This document shows positions 1-8,700 of a stretch of DNA of 64,000 bases, piece after piece; the stretch's first letter is position 1, and each line of letters begins with the position of its first letter. The stretch lies in assembly GCF_018130545.1 (NCBI RefSeq), contig NZ_JAFCKF010000004.1, positions 321,501 through 385,500 on the forward strand, given 5' to 3'. The position numbers and the translations under genes were made by a program. The notes beneath the pieces were generated by a model. It saw only the letters and a list, made by a program, of their open reading frames with translations, had not been told where the DNA came from and made no database searches. The DNA comes from Bradyrhizobium tropiciagri (GTDB taxonomy: Bacteria > Pseudomonadota > Alphaproteobacteria > Rhizobiales > Xanthobacteraceae).

Positions 1-756
1 CAGCGGCGCGGTGAACAGCGTGGCGAGATCCGGCGATACCGGCGCCGGCGCTGCAGAGGCAGGGACCGGCAGGGGTTGACCCTGGGCGGCCTCCTTCTCG
101 ATTGCCTGCATCAGCGCCTCGGCCTCGGCGGTGCGGCCGACCGCCTCCAGCCAGCGCGGTGATTCCGGCAGCGACTTGCGCAGGTACCAGACGATCAGGG
201 CGCCGACGCCGCCCAGCACGAACATCGCGCGCCAGCCGAATTGCGGGACGACGACGGAGGCGACCAAGAGCGCGATGGGCAGGCCGGTCACGACGCAGAC
301 GGCCGTGAAGCCGAGCCACTTGCCGCGGCTGCGGGCCGGCACGAACTCGGTCATCGTCGAATAGCCGACGACGTTCTCGGCGCCGAGGCCGACGCCCATC
401 ACGAAGCGGCAGGCGATCAGGAAGGCCATGTTCGGCGCAAACGCCGCCGCGAGAGACGCGAGACCGAAAAGGAGCAAATTGAACTGGTAGGTGAAACGCC
501 GGCCGTAACGGTCGCCGAGGAATCCGGTGCCGAATGACCCGAGCATCATGCCGACGAAGGTCGCGGAGATGAACGCCGCGTTTTGGGCGAGCGTCGAGAA
601 CCCGGTTTTCAGCGTCACGCCGAGCACGGTGCCGGCGATGTAGATGTCGAAGCCATCGAAGAACATCCCGATCCCGATCAGGATCATGATGCGGCGATGG
701 AATGGTCCGATCGGCAGCCGATCGAGACGGCTCCCGGCATTGACCGTTGTCGACAT
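1..756 (-). CDS. MFS transporter, C-terminus cut by the window edge
   Basis: Inner-membrane major facilitator, presumably a proton-coupled importer of an organic acid or sugar. The 252 visible residues begin MSTTVNAGSRLDRLPIGPF and contain alternating hydrophobic helices. The MFS loop motif GDRYGRR lies between helices 2 and 3, and a hydrophilic charged stretch (around SPRWLEA) suggests the central cytoplasmic loop. The ATG at 754-756 follows a purine-rich GGGGAGAG on the minus strand. It lies 77 bases downstream of the aldehyde dehydrogenase gene on the same strand, so it is probably the third gene of a regulator-dehydrogenase-permease operon and would import the precursor of the aldehyde. 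The substrate cannot be read from the sequence. The gene continues beyond position 1. Confidence 0.85.
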   Translation of the reverse strand, partial: MSTTVNAGSRLDRLPIGPFHRRIMILIGIGMFFDGFDIYIAGTVLGVTLKTGFSTLAQNAAFISATFVGMMLGSFGTGFLGDRYGRRFTYQFNLLLFGLASLAAAFAPNMAFLIACRFVMGVGLGAENVVGYSTMTEFVPARSRGKWLGFTAVCVVTGLPIALLVASVVVPQFGWRAMFVLGGVGALIVWYLRKSLPESPRWLEAVGRTAEAEALMQAIEKEAAQGQPLPVPASAAPAPVSPDLATLFTAPL

Positions 757-833
757 GTACGCTCTCCCCTTGACTGTTTCCTCGTGAATGCGGCCCGCCA
801 TCTGTGGGCGGTTTGCCGCTTGCTCGACTGTCG

Positions 834-2363
834 CTAGTTCAACCGGCGCTGGTTTGCCGTGTCGCGGTACCAGTCGAACGGCTGTTCGTGGGTCGCGACC
901 ATCACGCTCTTGGTGTTGAAATGGTCGTCGAAGCTCTCGGTGCCGCATTCGCGGCCGATGCCGGAATCGTCGACGCCGCCCCAGGGCGAGGCCGGATCGA
1001 GCCGGTGGTGGTCGTTGATCCAGACGATGCCGGCCTTGACCGCGGCGGCGACGCGATGCGCGCGCGCGACGTCGCGGGTGCGAATGGCCGCGGCGAGGCC
1101 GAACGGCGAGTCGTTGGCGAGCCGCAGCGCGTCGGCCTCGTCCTTGAAAGGTGTGACCGAGGTGAAGGGACCGAACACCTCCTCCTGGAAAATTCGCATG
1201 TCGGATTTGACGTCGGCGAACACGGTCGGCTCGACGAAATAGCCGTTGTCGTGGCCCGCGACCTGCGCGGCCACGCCGCCGGTCAGCAGCCGCGCGCCGT
1301 CCTCATGGCCGTAGCGCGCATAGCTGAGCACGCGATCGCGCTGGCGCGCCGAGATCACCGGCCCAAGCTGGGTGTTCGGATCGAAGGGATCGCCGATCCG
1401 GATGGTGCGGGTCTTGGCCTGCAGCTTTTCGACGAACTCGTCGTAGATCGAGGCCTGCACGATGTGGCGGGAGGCGCAGACGCAGGTCTGGCCGGCGCCG
1501 ATGAAGGCGCCGAACGCGGCATAGTTGACGGCGCGGTCGACGTCGAAATCGTCGAAGATTATCACCGGCGTCTTGCCACCCAGCTCCATGGTCTGGTGTG
1601 CGAACACCTTCGCCGCGGCACTGCCCGCGATGCGGCCCGCTTCGGTGCCGCCGGTCAGCACCAGCTTGTTGATGTCGCTATGCTCGGCCAGCATCTTGCC
1701 CGCACTCTGACCGAGCCCGAGCACGATGTTGAAGACACCTGGCGGAAGCCCAGCCTCGCTGAAGATCTGGGCGAGCTTCAGCGTGGTCAGCGGCGTATAT
1801 TCCGACGGCTTGACCACGGTGACGCATCCGGTCGCCAGCACCACGGCGAGCGACTTGCACAGGATCATCAGCGGGTGATTGAACGGCGTGCAGTTGGCGA
1901 CGATTCCGATCGGCGTGCGCAGCGTGTAGTTCAGATAGGAGCCTTCGACCGGGATTACGGAATCGCGGCGCGACAGCGCAAGCCCGGCGAAATAGCGGAA
2001 GAAATCCGGCAGCCGCGACAGCTGCGCGCGGGTCTCGTTGACGGGGCGGCCGTTGTTCAACGTCTCCAACCGGTACAGCGTGTCGAGATTGGCCTCGAAC
2101 GCGTCAGCGAGCTTGTTGACGAGCCTCGCACGCGACCTTGTGTCCATCCCGCCCCACGCCTTACCTTCGAAGGCGGCGCGCGCGCTTTTCATCGCGCGGT
2201 CGATGTCGGCGGCGGTCGAATTCGGGATTCGGGCGATGACGTCGCCGGTCGCGGGATTGCGGACGTCCAGCAGCTCGCCGTTGCCGGCTTCGACCTCGCG
2301 TCCGTCGATGAAGTTGCCGTGGATCCCGACGTCGATCGTCGCAGGCTTCGACGGGATGTTCAT
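834..2363 (-). CDS. NAD(P)-dependent aldehyde dehydrogenase
   Basis: Cytoplasmic oxidation of an aldehyde to a carboxylate. The 509-residue product has the usual family length and all key residues: Asn162 in FNHP, the VKPSE cofactor motif near 185, general base Glu260 in MELGG and catalytic Cys294 in GQTC. It resembles betaine or aromatic aldehyde dehydrogenases, but the substrate is not decidable. Its start overlaps the end of the upstream GntR gene by four bases (ATGA type), and an MFS permease gene follows, so the three are probably cotranscribed and controlled by the GntR protein. Confidence 0.95.
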   Translation of the reverse strand: MNIPSKPATIDVGIHGNFIDGREVEAGNGELLDVRNPATGDVIARIPNSTAADIDRAMKSARAAFEGKAWGGMDTRSRARLVNKLADAFEANLDTLYRLETLNNGRPVNETRAQLSRLPDFFRYFAGLALSRRDSVIPVEGSYLNYTLRTPIGIVANCTPFNHPLMILCKSLAVVLATGCVTVVKPSEYTPLTTLKLAQIFSEAGLPPGVFNIVLGLGQSAGKMLAEHSDINKLVLTGGTEAGRIAGSAAAKVFAHQTMELGGKTPVIIFDDFDVDRAVNYAAFGAFIGAGQTCVCASRHIVQASIYDEFVEKLQAKTRTIRIGDPFDPNTQLGPVISARQRDRVLSYARYGHEDGARLLTGGVAAQVAGHDNGYFVEPTVFADVKSDMRIFQEEVFGPFTSVTPFKDEADALRLANDSPFGLAAAIRTRDVARAHRVAAAVKAGIVWINDHHRLDPASPWGGVDDSGIGRECGTESFDDHFNTKSVMVATHEQPFDWYRDTANQRRLN

Positions 2364-3013
2364 GCTGACCTCTCTTCGACGATGACGGCGTTGCGCTTGA
2401 GCGCCGGCAGGACGCGCTTTTCGGTGGCGGCGATGTGCGCCTTGATGATGCGCCCCGCGGTGCGCCCCTCGCGCTGCTGCATGGCGTCGATCAGCGCGAC
2501 GTGTTCGGCCACGAGCTTCGCCGGGTCGTGACCCTTCAGATTGGAGACGCTGACCCGCACCAGCCGGTCGGCCTGACCGATCAGGTCGCAGAGCGTCGCC
2601 GCCATGCGACGGTTACCCGACGCGTGCGCCAGCGCTGAGTGAAAACCGCGATTGTAGGCGATGAAGTCCTCATGGCTGCCGGAGAAGCGGCGGAATTGAT
2701 CGAGTGATTTCAGGATGCTGTCGGGCGCGCTCTCGATCGCCTCGGCGACGCAGGCCGGCTCGAGTGCGAGCCGGAAGCGCAGCAGGTCGCGTGCGTCGGA
2801 CAGCGAGATCGGATTGACCCGGTAGCCCTGACGGGGCTGCACCGTGACGAGATGTTCGCGCTCGAGCCGCAGCAGGGCGTCCCGCACCGGCTGGCGGCTG
2901 ACGGCGTAGCGCTCGGCCAGATCCTGCTCCCGTATTTCATCACCCGGTGCAAGCTCGCATGATAAAATATCAGAGCGTAGGTTTTCGTAGATATTTTCGC
3001 GAAGAAGGATCAT
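2360..3013 (-). CDS. GntR-family transcriptional regulator (FCD subfamily)
   Basis: DNA-binding metabolite-responsive regulator of 217 residues. Residues about 5-70 form the winged helix (LAERYAVSRQPVRDALLRLE is the recognition helix region), and residues about 75-205 form the helical FCD ligand-binding domain seen in FadR and VanR relatives. It is the first gene of the operon with the aldehyde dehydrogenase, overlapping it by four bases, so autoregulation and control of that operon are likely. The divergent alpha/beta hydrolase at 3167 could share the control region. The ligand is unknown. Confidence 0.92.
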   Translation of the reverse strand: MILLRENIYENLRSDILSCELAPGDEIREQDLAERYAVSRQPVRDALLRLEREHLVTVQPRQGYRVNPISLSDARDLLRFRLALEPACVAEAIESAPDSILKSLDQFRRFSGSHEDFIAYNRGFHSALAHASGNRRMAATLCDLIGQADRLVRVSVSNLKGHDPAKLVAEHVALIDAMQQREGRTAGRIIKAHIAATEKRVLPALKRNAVIVEERSA

Positions 3014-3046
3014 TTTTCTTGGTGCTCCTGCCAGTAAAATGCATCT

Positions 3047-3060
3047 CGTGAAATATCACG
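3047..3060. promoter_or_regulatory. Short palindrome, possible GntR operator
   Basis: CGTGAAATATCACG is a 5-base inverted repeat with a 4-base spacer. It lies 34 bases upstream of the GntR start and about 100 bases before the divergent hydrolase gene. Its position suits an autoregulatory operator. This rests on symmetry and location only. Confidence 0.35.
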
Positions 3061-3166
3061 TCAAGCCAAAATCCTTGAAATCCGTGTGATTTGATTTATC
3101 AATCGTCGCGCAAGGGCGTTTCGGGGCCCGGCCGTGACTTTGGGCGTGATTTGAAAGAGACCGACG

Positions 3167-3961
3167 ATGGACAGGCTTTTCGCAAACCGCACAGTCAACG
3201 CAGCACAAATCGGCGAGGGACCGCCGCTGGTGCTGTTTCACTCCTTGCTGTCGGACCGCGCGAGTTTCGATGCGATCGTGCCCGAGCTCGCTAGGTCGTA
3301 TCGGACCATCGTGCCCGAATTGCCGGGGTTCGGCCGGTCGAGCGCGGTCGAGGGCGGCCTTGCCGCGATTGCCGGCCGAATGGCGGATGCGGTGCACGAG
3401 GTGGCGGACGGCGTGCCGGCCATCGTGCTCGGCAATGGCTATGGCGGGTTCGTCGCGCTGCAGATGGCGATCCGCCATCCGACGATCGCGAGCAGGCTGA
3501 TCCTCGCCGATTGCGGCGCGGCGTTCTCCGAGCCGGGCCGCGAGGCGTTTCGCAACATGGCCAGGGTCTCGCGCGACAAGGGGCTTGCCGCGATCACCGA
3601 TATTGCGATGCGCCGGCTGTTCGCCCCGGATTTCCAGGCCCAGCATCCGGCGCTGATGCAGGATCGCCGCGACGCATTCCTGCGCACCGATCTCGACGTT
3701 TTCTGCGCGGCCTGCGACGCGCTCGCGGGCCTCGATCTTCGCGCCGAGCTGCGTGGCATGACCGTTCCCACACGTGTCGTGGTCGGCGAATATGACGAGG
3801 CGACACCGCCGGAGATGTCCTACGAACTGGCAGCCGGGCTGCCGCGGGCCGAACTCCGGGTCATTCCGGGCTGCGCACACGTCCCGCAGCTGCAATCCCC
3901 GCGGCTGTTCCTCGATACGATCGGCGATTTCCTCGCGCTCAAGCACAACGCGCCGGCCTGA
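3167..3961 (+). CDS. Alpha/beta-hydrolase fold protein lacking the nucleophile serine
   Basis: The 264-residue protein has the fold of small esterases and enol-lactonases: oxyanion region LFHSL near 23, PGFGRS near 53, the nucleophile elbow at 89-93, an acid candidate Asp210 (GEYDEATP) and His238 (GCAHVPQ). At the elbow the sequence is GNGYGG, so the position normally held by Ser is Gly91 (codon GGC; Ser would be AGC). With the acid and histidine kept, this is either a recently inactivated enzyme, a non-hydrolytic member, or an enzyme that does not use Ser. It is divergent from the GntR operon and may belong to the same pathway. Confidence 0.85.
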   Translation: MDRLFANRTVNAAQIGEGPPLVLFHSLLSDRASFDAIVPELARSYRTIVPELPGFGRSSAVEGGLAAIAGRMADAVHEVADGVPAIVLGNGYGGFVALQMAIRHPTIASRLILADCGAAFSEPGREAFRNMARVSRDKGLAAITDIAMRRLFAPDFQAQHPALMQDRRDAFLRTDLDVFCAACDALAGLDLRAELRGMTVPTRVVVGEYDEATPPEMSYELAAGLPRAELRVIPGCAHVPQLQSPRLFLDTIGDFLALKHNAPA

Positions 3962-4096
3962 GCGGTGCGCAAACGGCTGGATCGCGTCGGGGACAACGCC
4001 GCCGCACCTGCCGACAATTTGAGCAAATCGCCCAGCTAATCCGTTTCATCTCGACGGCATCTCTGCCTAGTCTGGCTGACACGGAGGCGACACAGC

Positions 4097-4582
4097 ATGC
4101 GAGCGATCCTTGATCACTGCATCGGCGGGACCAGGCGCAGCCTGCCGGCTGGCACGGATTTCGTCGAGGAGGGCGGCAAGACCGGTCATCTGTTCGTGCT
4201 GCTCGAAGGCAAGGTCGAGGTCATGAAGGGCGACAGCCTGGTTGCCGTGATCGACGAGCCGGGTGCGGTGTTCGGCGAGATGAGCGTGCTGCTCGACCGG
4301 CCGCACAGCGCGAAGGTGCGCACGGCGTCCGACTGCGTGCTGTATGAGTTCGACGATGCGGCGTCGTTCCTGCGCGAGCAGCCGGCGGTGGCGCTCTTGA
4401 TCGCGCAGCTGCTGGCGCAACGGCTGCATGTCGCGACGACCTATCTGGCCGACCTGATGCACCAATATGCCGACCACGGCAGCCATCTGGCGATGGTCGG
4501 CGAGGTGCTGCAGAGCATGATCAACCTGCCGCCGATGCAGGTCGCGCCAGGCTCGGATCGGCAATCCGATCCAAGGATATGA
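4097..4582 (+). CDS. Cyclic nucleotide-binding (Crp-type) domain protein
   Basis: The 161-residue protein consists almost entirely of one cNMP-binding beta-barrel: FVEEGGKTGHLFVLLEGKVE near 23, and the phosphate-binding cassette GEMSVLLDRPHSAKV near 80. No helix-turn-helix follows, so it is a stand-alone sensor rather than a complete Crp regulator. GGAGG at 4083-4087 supports the ATG. The 3' end overlaps the convergent metallophosphoesterase gene by 62 bases. Since that neighbour is a phosphoesterase, a link with cyclic nucleotide turnover is imaginable but not shown. Confidence 0.85.
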   Translation: MRAILDHCIGGTRRSLPAGTDFVEEGGKTGHLFVLLEGKVEVMKGDSLVAVIDEPGAVFGEMSVLLDRPHSAKVRTASDCVLYEFDDAASFLREQPAVALLIAQLLAQRLHVATTYLADLMHQYADHGSHLAMVGEVLQSMINLPPMQVAPGSDRQSDPRI

Positions 4583-5384
4583 GCCAGTCCGGCGCTTCGC
4601 GCACCGGCGCTGCCGGCCGCGACAACGGAGCCTTGAGATCGACGATCTGCGCATCGCCGGCGGCGAGCCAGAACGCCTTGTCCTGCTCGAGATCGAGCAC
4701 GATGTAGACCGGTGGTCGGCCGGGCTGCAGGCCGGTGTTGAACACCCAGGTGATGCCGATCCGGTCGAACCACGAGCCGCTCTGGATGAACGGCGATTGA
4801 TGCACGTGGCCCGAGATCACCATCGCCGGATGGTGGCGCTCGATCCAGCGCAGCAGCTCGACGTCGCCGAAGAAGCGCTTGCCGCCCCAACTGATCGGTG
4901 AATCCGCCGGCGGGGCGTGATGGACCCAGACCCAGCGTCGGTGCGACATCGCCGCCGCGGCGCGCAGCTGATCGTCGATCCGCGCCTTGACCATCGGCCC
5001 GTCCCACCACGGGCACACCGTGAACAGCGTGTCGCCGATGGTCAGATTGTCGCCGTCGCAGGCGATGCCGAGCTCCCTGATGCCGGCGACCCAGCGCGCG
5101 ATCTTCTCGCCCTCGGCGCTGCGCTCGTCCAGATCATGATTGCCCGAGCAGAAGATCACGCGCGTGAGACCGGCGAGCCGCGAAAGATATCTTGTGACGA
5201 CGACGATCTGGGCGCGGTAATCCACCGCCGAGCCGAGGTTGAGCGCATCGCCGGCGAAGATCACGAGATCGAATTGCGGTGCCGCCGCCAGCAGCCAGTC
5301 GAACTGCGGCAATGAGTAGTGCAAATCCGCGACGACGAGACAGCGCATCCGCCAGATCCAATGCCCGGAAAGCGGGCGGTCCAC
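4521..5384 (-). CDS. Calcineurin-like metallophosphoesterase
   Basis: Cytoplasmic dinuclear-metal phosphoesterase of 287 residues. All metal-ligand motifs are visible: Asp20-x-His22 (VADLHYS), Asp46 (FAGDAL), the Asn82-His83-Asp84 triad (GNHD), a His pair in VHHAPP, and GHVH. The true start may be the internal Met13 (5348), which begins directly at the fold (MRCLVVADLH). It is convergent with, and slightly overlaps, the cyclic-nucleotide-binding gene. Substrate unknown. Confidence 0.9.
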   Translation of the reverse strand: MDRPLSGHWIWRMRCLVVADLHYSLPQFDWLLAAAPQFDLVIFAGDALNLGSAVDYRAQIVVVTRYLSRLAGLTRVIFCSGNHDLDERSAEGEKIARWVAGIRELGIACDGDNLTIGDTLFTVCPWWDGPMVKARIDDQLRAAAAMSHRRWVWVHHAPPADSPISWGGKRFFGDVELLRWIERHHPAMVISGHVHQSPFIQSGSWFDRIGITWVFNTGLQPGRPPVYIVLDLEQDKAFWLAAGDAQIVDLKAPLSRPAAPVREAPDWLISLDRIADPSLARPASAAG

Positions 5385-5539
5385 GTGGCAATGAATTAGT
5401 CAAACAATCTGAATCGCAGCAAGATCCATGCCGCGCCGCGCGGAAGAGGCGCGACAGATTTTCGCAGTGGCCTGCAGCTCATTCGTGCTGTTCGCAGGAA
5501 GCCAAATGAGGTGAGCACGTGAGGTGAGCAGGCATCTCA

Positions 5540-5708
5540 GGCTCCCTCTCCCTTGCGGGAGAGGGTGGGGAGAGGGGTGGCCCCGGGTGAGATGTGCGAT
5601 GAAGGCTTGCTCTCGCAATCTCGGTCTCGGCTTGTCGATGGATATTGGAGAGAGCACGCCGTGTGGCACCCCTCTCCCCAACCCTCCCCCGCAAGGGGGG
5701 AGGGAGCC
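5540..5708. repeat. Pair of inverted palindromic repeats (REP/BIME-like)
   Basis: A 43-base unit at 5540-5582, itself able to fold (CTCTCCC-TTGC-GGGAGAG), recurs in inverted orientation at 5665-5708 with only a few differences, separated by about 82 bases. Such paired palindromes between genes are typical of repetitive extragenic elements in Bradyrhizobium and Rhodopseudomonas. The whole gap 5385-5774 holds no convincing gene; the palindromes could also act as transcript ends for the two flanking minus-strand genes. Confidence 0.8.
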
Positions 5709-5774
5709 GTCCGCTGGTGCGTCCCTCACACGGAAGCGAGGAGGCAGTTGAAGCGCCCGCGTGTCGCGGATGGC

Positions 5775-8700
5775 TCACGCCCTTGCGGCGGCGTGGGCGA
5801 AGGTCACCTCGATCAGCGTGCCGGTGCGGCCGCCGGTCCGGATCTGGAATTTGGCGCGGTTGGCTTCGACCAGCGCCTTGGTCAGCGACAGGCTGACGCC
5901 GCCGGAGCCGGCCTGATCTGTCGGTGTCGGCGCGCGGAATGGCTCCAGTGCGGCGGCCACCTCGTTGTCGTTGAGGCTCTGGCCGGTGTCGCGCACCCGC
6001 AGCATCACCTCGCCGAAATCCGACAGTGCGGTCGAGACGATCACCTGGCCGCCGGCATTGGCGAGATGGATCGAGTTGCCGATCAGGTTCAGCGTGATCT
6101 GACGCAGCGCGCGGGCATCGGCGACGACAGGCGGCAGCGTATGGGCGAGCGAGGTGCGGATGATGATGCGCTCGCGATTGGCCTGCGGTTGCATCACCGC
6201 GACGCAGCTCTCCACCATCTCGTTGAGGTTCTGGCTGGTGAAGGCGAGGTCGAGCTTGCCGGTCTCGATCCGCGACAGATCGAGAAGGTCGTTGACGATC
6301 GCGATCACCCGCTCGCCGGAGGCGCGGATGTCCTTCATGTATTCGACATAGCGCTCATTGCCGAGCGCGCCGAAGCGCTCGCCGATCATCACCTCGGCAA
6401 AGCCGATGATTGCGTTGAGCGGGGTGCGCAGCTCGTGGCTGATCCGCGCCAGCATGTCGGTCTTGGCGTTGGCCGCGCGTTCGGCGAGCCGGCGCGCCTC
6501 GCGCACTTCGCCCTCGCTCTTCCTGGTCTGCGACAGGTCGCGGAACACGGCGAAGAAGTTGGGACCGTCGGCGCGGGTGCGGCCCATCGTCACCGACAGC
6601 GGGATGATGCCGCCCTGGCGGACGCGGCCGAGCGTCTCGCGGCCGTGGTCGAGCAGGCTCTCGACGCCGGCCGATTTCACGCTCGTGAGATAGTCGAAGA
6701 TGCCGTGCTGGCTCTCCGGCGCAAACAGGTCGGCGAGGTTGCGCGTGACGAACTCACTGCCGTCATAGCCGAACAGCGCCTCGGCGCTGCGGTTGCAGGA
6801 ACGGATGTTGCCTTCGGCATCGAACATGATGATGCCTTCGGCCGCGGTGTCGAGGATCGCGCCGAGCTCCTCGGCGTCGGCGTGGCCGGCCTGCGGTGGC
6901 GGTGGTGCAAGCGCCGGCTCCGCTTCCGGCTCGGGATCGGAGAGGGCAGCGGCGACCGCGGTATCTTCCTCGAGCGTGCGCGAGAAGATCAGCGCCAGCG
7001 CGGAATCATCGTCCCAGCTGATGGTGTGCAGCCGCGCTTCGGCGGACACCTGCTCGGCCTGGGCGTTCTGGTTCGCGGAGATCGTGACCGGCGTGCCGGT
7101 GCCGGAGGTGCTGCTCGCCTGCGAGACGCCGGGCTCGACATAGAGTGCATCCAACCCGCCGGCGGCTTCCAGCGCGTGCAGGCTGTCATAGCCCATGCGG
7201 GCGAGGAAGGTGTGGTTGGCATAGAGCAGGCGATCGAGCCGGTAGACCAGGATGCCGACCGGCAACAGATCGAGCAGCGCGCGGTCGCGGCGGGAGTCGG
7301 CGCGCGGCGCGGGCGCTGCTTCACTGAGCCAGCCAGGCTTTGGCGTGTCGGCCGGTGTCTCGCGTTGCGCGACCGTCTCTTGCTGCGCAGCCTTTTCCTG
7401 CTGAAGCGCGGCTTCCGGCTGCTGGGGCGGATCGTTTGCGGGCGGCTCGTCGGCAACCGGCTCCGCGGTGGCGGCCTCGTTGGTCGTCGCAGTGAGGCCA
7501 GCCTCGCTCTCGAGCCGGGCCGACAATTGGCGCGCGAGCTCGTTGAAGGCGTTGTTCTCGACAGGCGTCAGCGACGGCGGCCGCGCGTCGCCGGCGGGGC
7601 GGAACGGCACCACATTCGGTGGCGGGTCGTGACGCACTTCGTGCGTTTCCTCGTGCGTGTCCACGGCGTGATCCGGATCGGCTTGGTGTGAAGTCTCTGC
7701 TGCTACGGGCTCGGTCAATTCCTCTGATGGTGCGATCGCGTTGGTATCGGGCGGCGGCTCCGCATGCGGCGGAGGATCATCATGCGGCACGGCAGGCCCG
7801 GGCGGCGCATCGGTGCGCGGCGCCGGCGCGACATCGGCCGACAGCGATTGCGGCGCGACCGAGCCGCTGAAGAATTCATAGCGGCGCAACGCGGCGAGTC
7901 GCGCAAGCCCGTCGAGATCACGACACACACCAAAGCCGCGATAGCCGGCGAAATTCCGGTTGCGGTCGAACACCGGCAGGCCGGACAGTTCGACCGGCAG
8001 CCGACCGCCGCCGTCGACCGGCCAGTGCAGCGTGATGCCGCTCCAGGTGTCGTGGCTGGCGAACGCCTGCATGACGCGGCCCTCGGGATCGAGGCCGAAG
8101 CTGTCGGCGATGTCGCTCCACAGCCGGCCGAAGCCGGCCGCGGTGTGCAGGCCGATCAGGCGGGTGAATTCGTCGGAGCCGAGCGAGAAGCGGGCCTCGT
8201 GGTCCATCTGCCACATGAAGCGCAGCGGATGCCGCCGCACCGGCAATGGCTCGTCGAGCCAGGACGGCGGCTTTGCTGGTGTTGACGTCGCGGGCTCCGG
8301 CTCGGCGGACGGCGGCGTGGGCAGATCCGCGATCGCATAGGGCGAGGGGACGGGATCGGCCGATGGCACCGCTGCTTCCGAAGCGGGCGCAGGCGTGGTC
8401 TCTTCAAGAACTGGTGCGGGCTGCGTTGCAGGCTCTGCGACACGCACCTCAGGGGACGCCTCGATCAACGCTTCCGACAGCGGCTCCTCGACAGCGGGCG
8501 TCTCGTCAGGCGTGGTGTCGAATGCTTCGGTCTCGACGGGCGCTGCCTCCACGCGCGTCTCGCCTGCTGCGACGAGAGCGGGAGTAATTTGCGTAGGCTC
8601 TTCGACCTGCGCTTCAACGGGCGCCTCGAGCAGCGCTTCCGACAGCGGCTCCTCGACCGCCGGAGTTTCGTCGGGAGTCGTATCGAGAGGTGCGGTTTCG

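Noticed and set aside
804-2531. Long open frame on the plus strand across the aldehyde dehydrogenase gene
   Set aside because: It mirrors the real minus-strand gene, its translation is rich in Arg, Asp and Val without domains, and it arises from the GC-rich codon pattern.
5553-7691. 712-codon plus-strand frame across the kinase gene
   Set aside because: Antisense shadow of the histidine kinase, with an R/G/A-rich composition and no family features.
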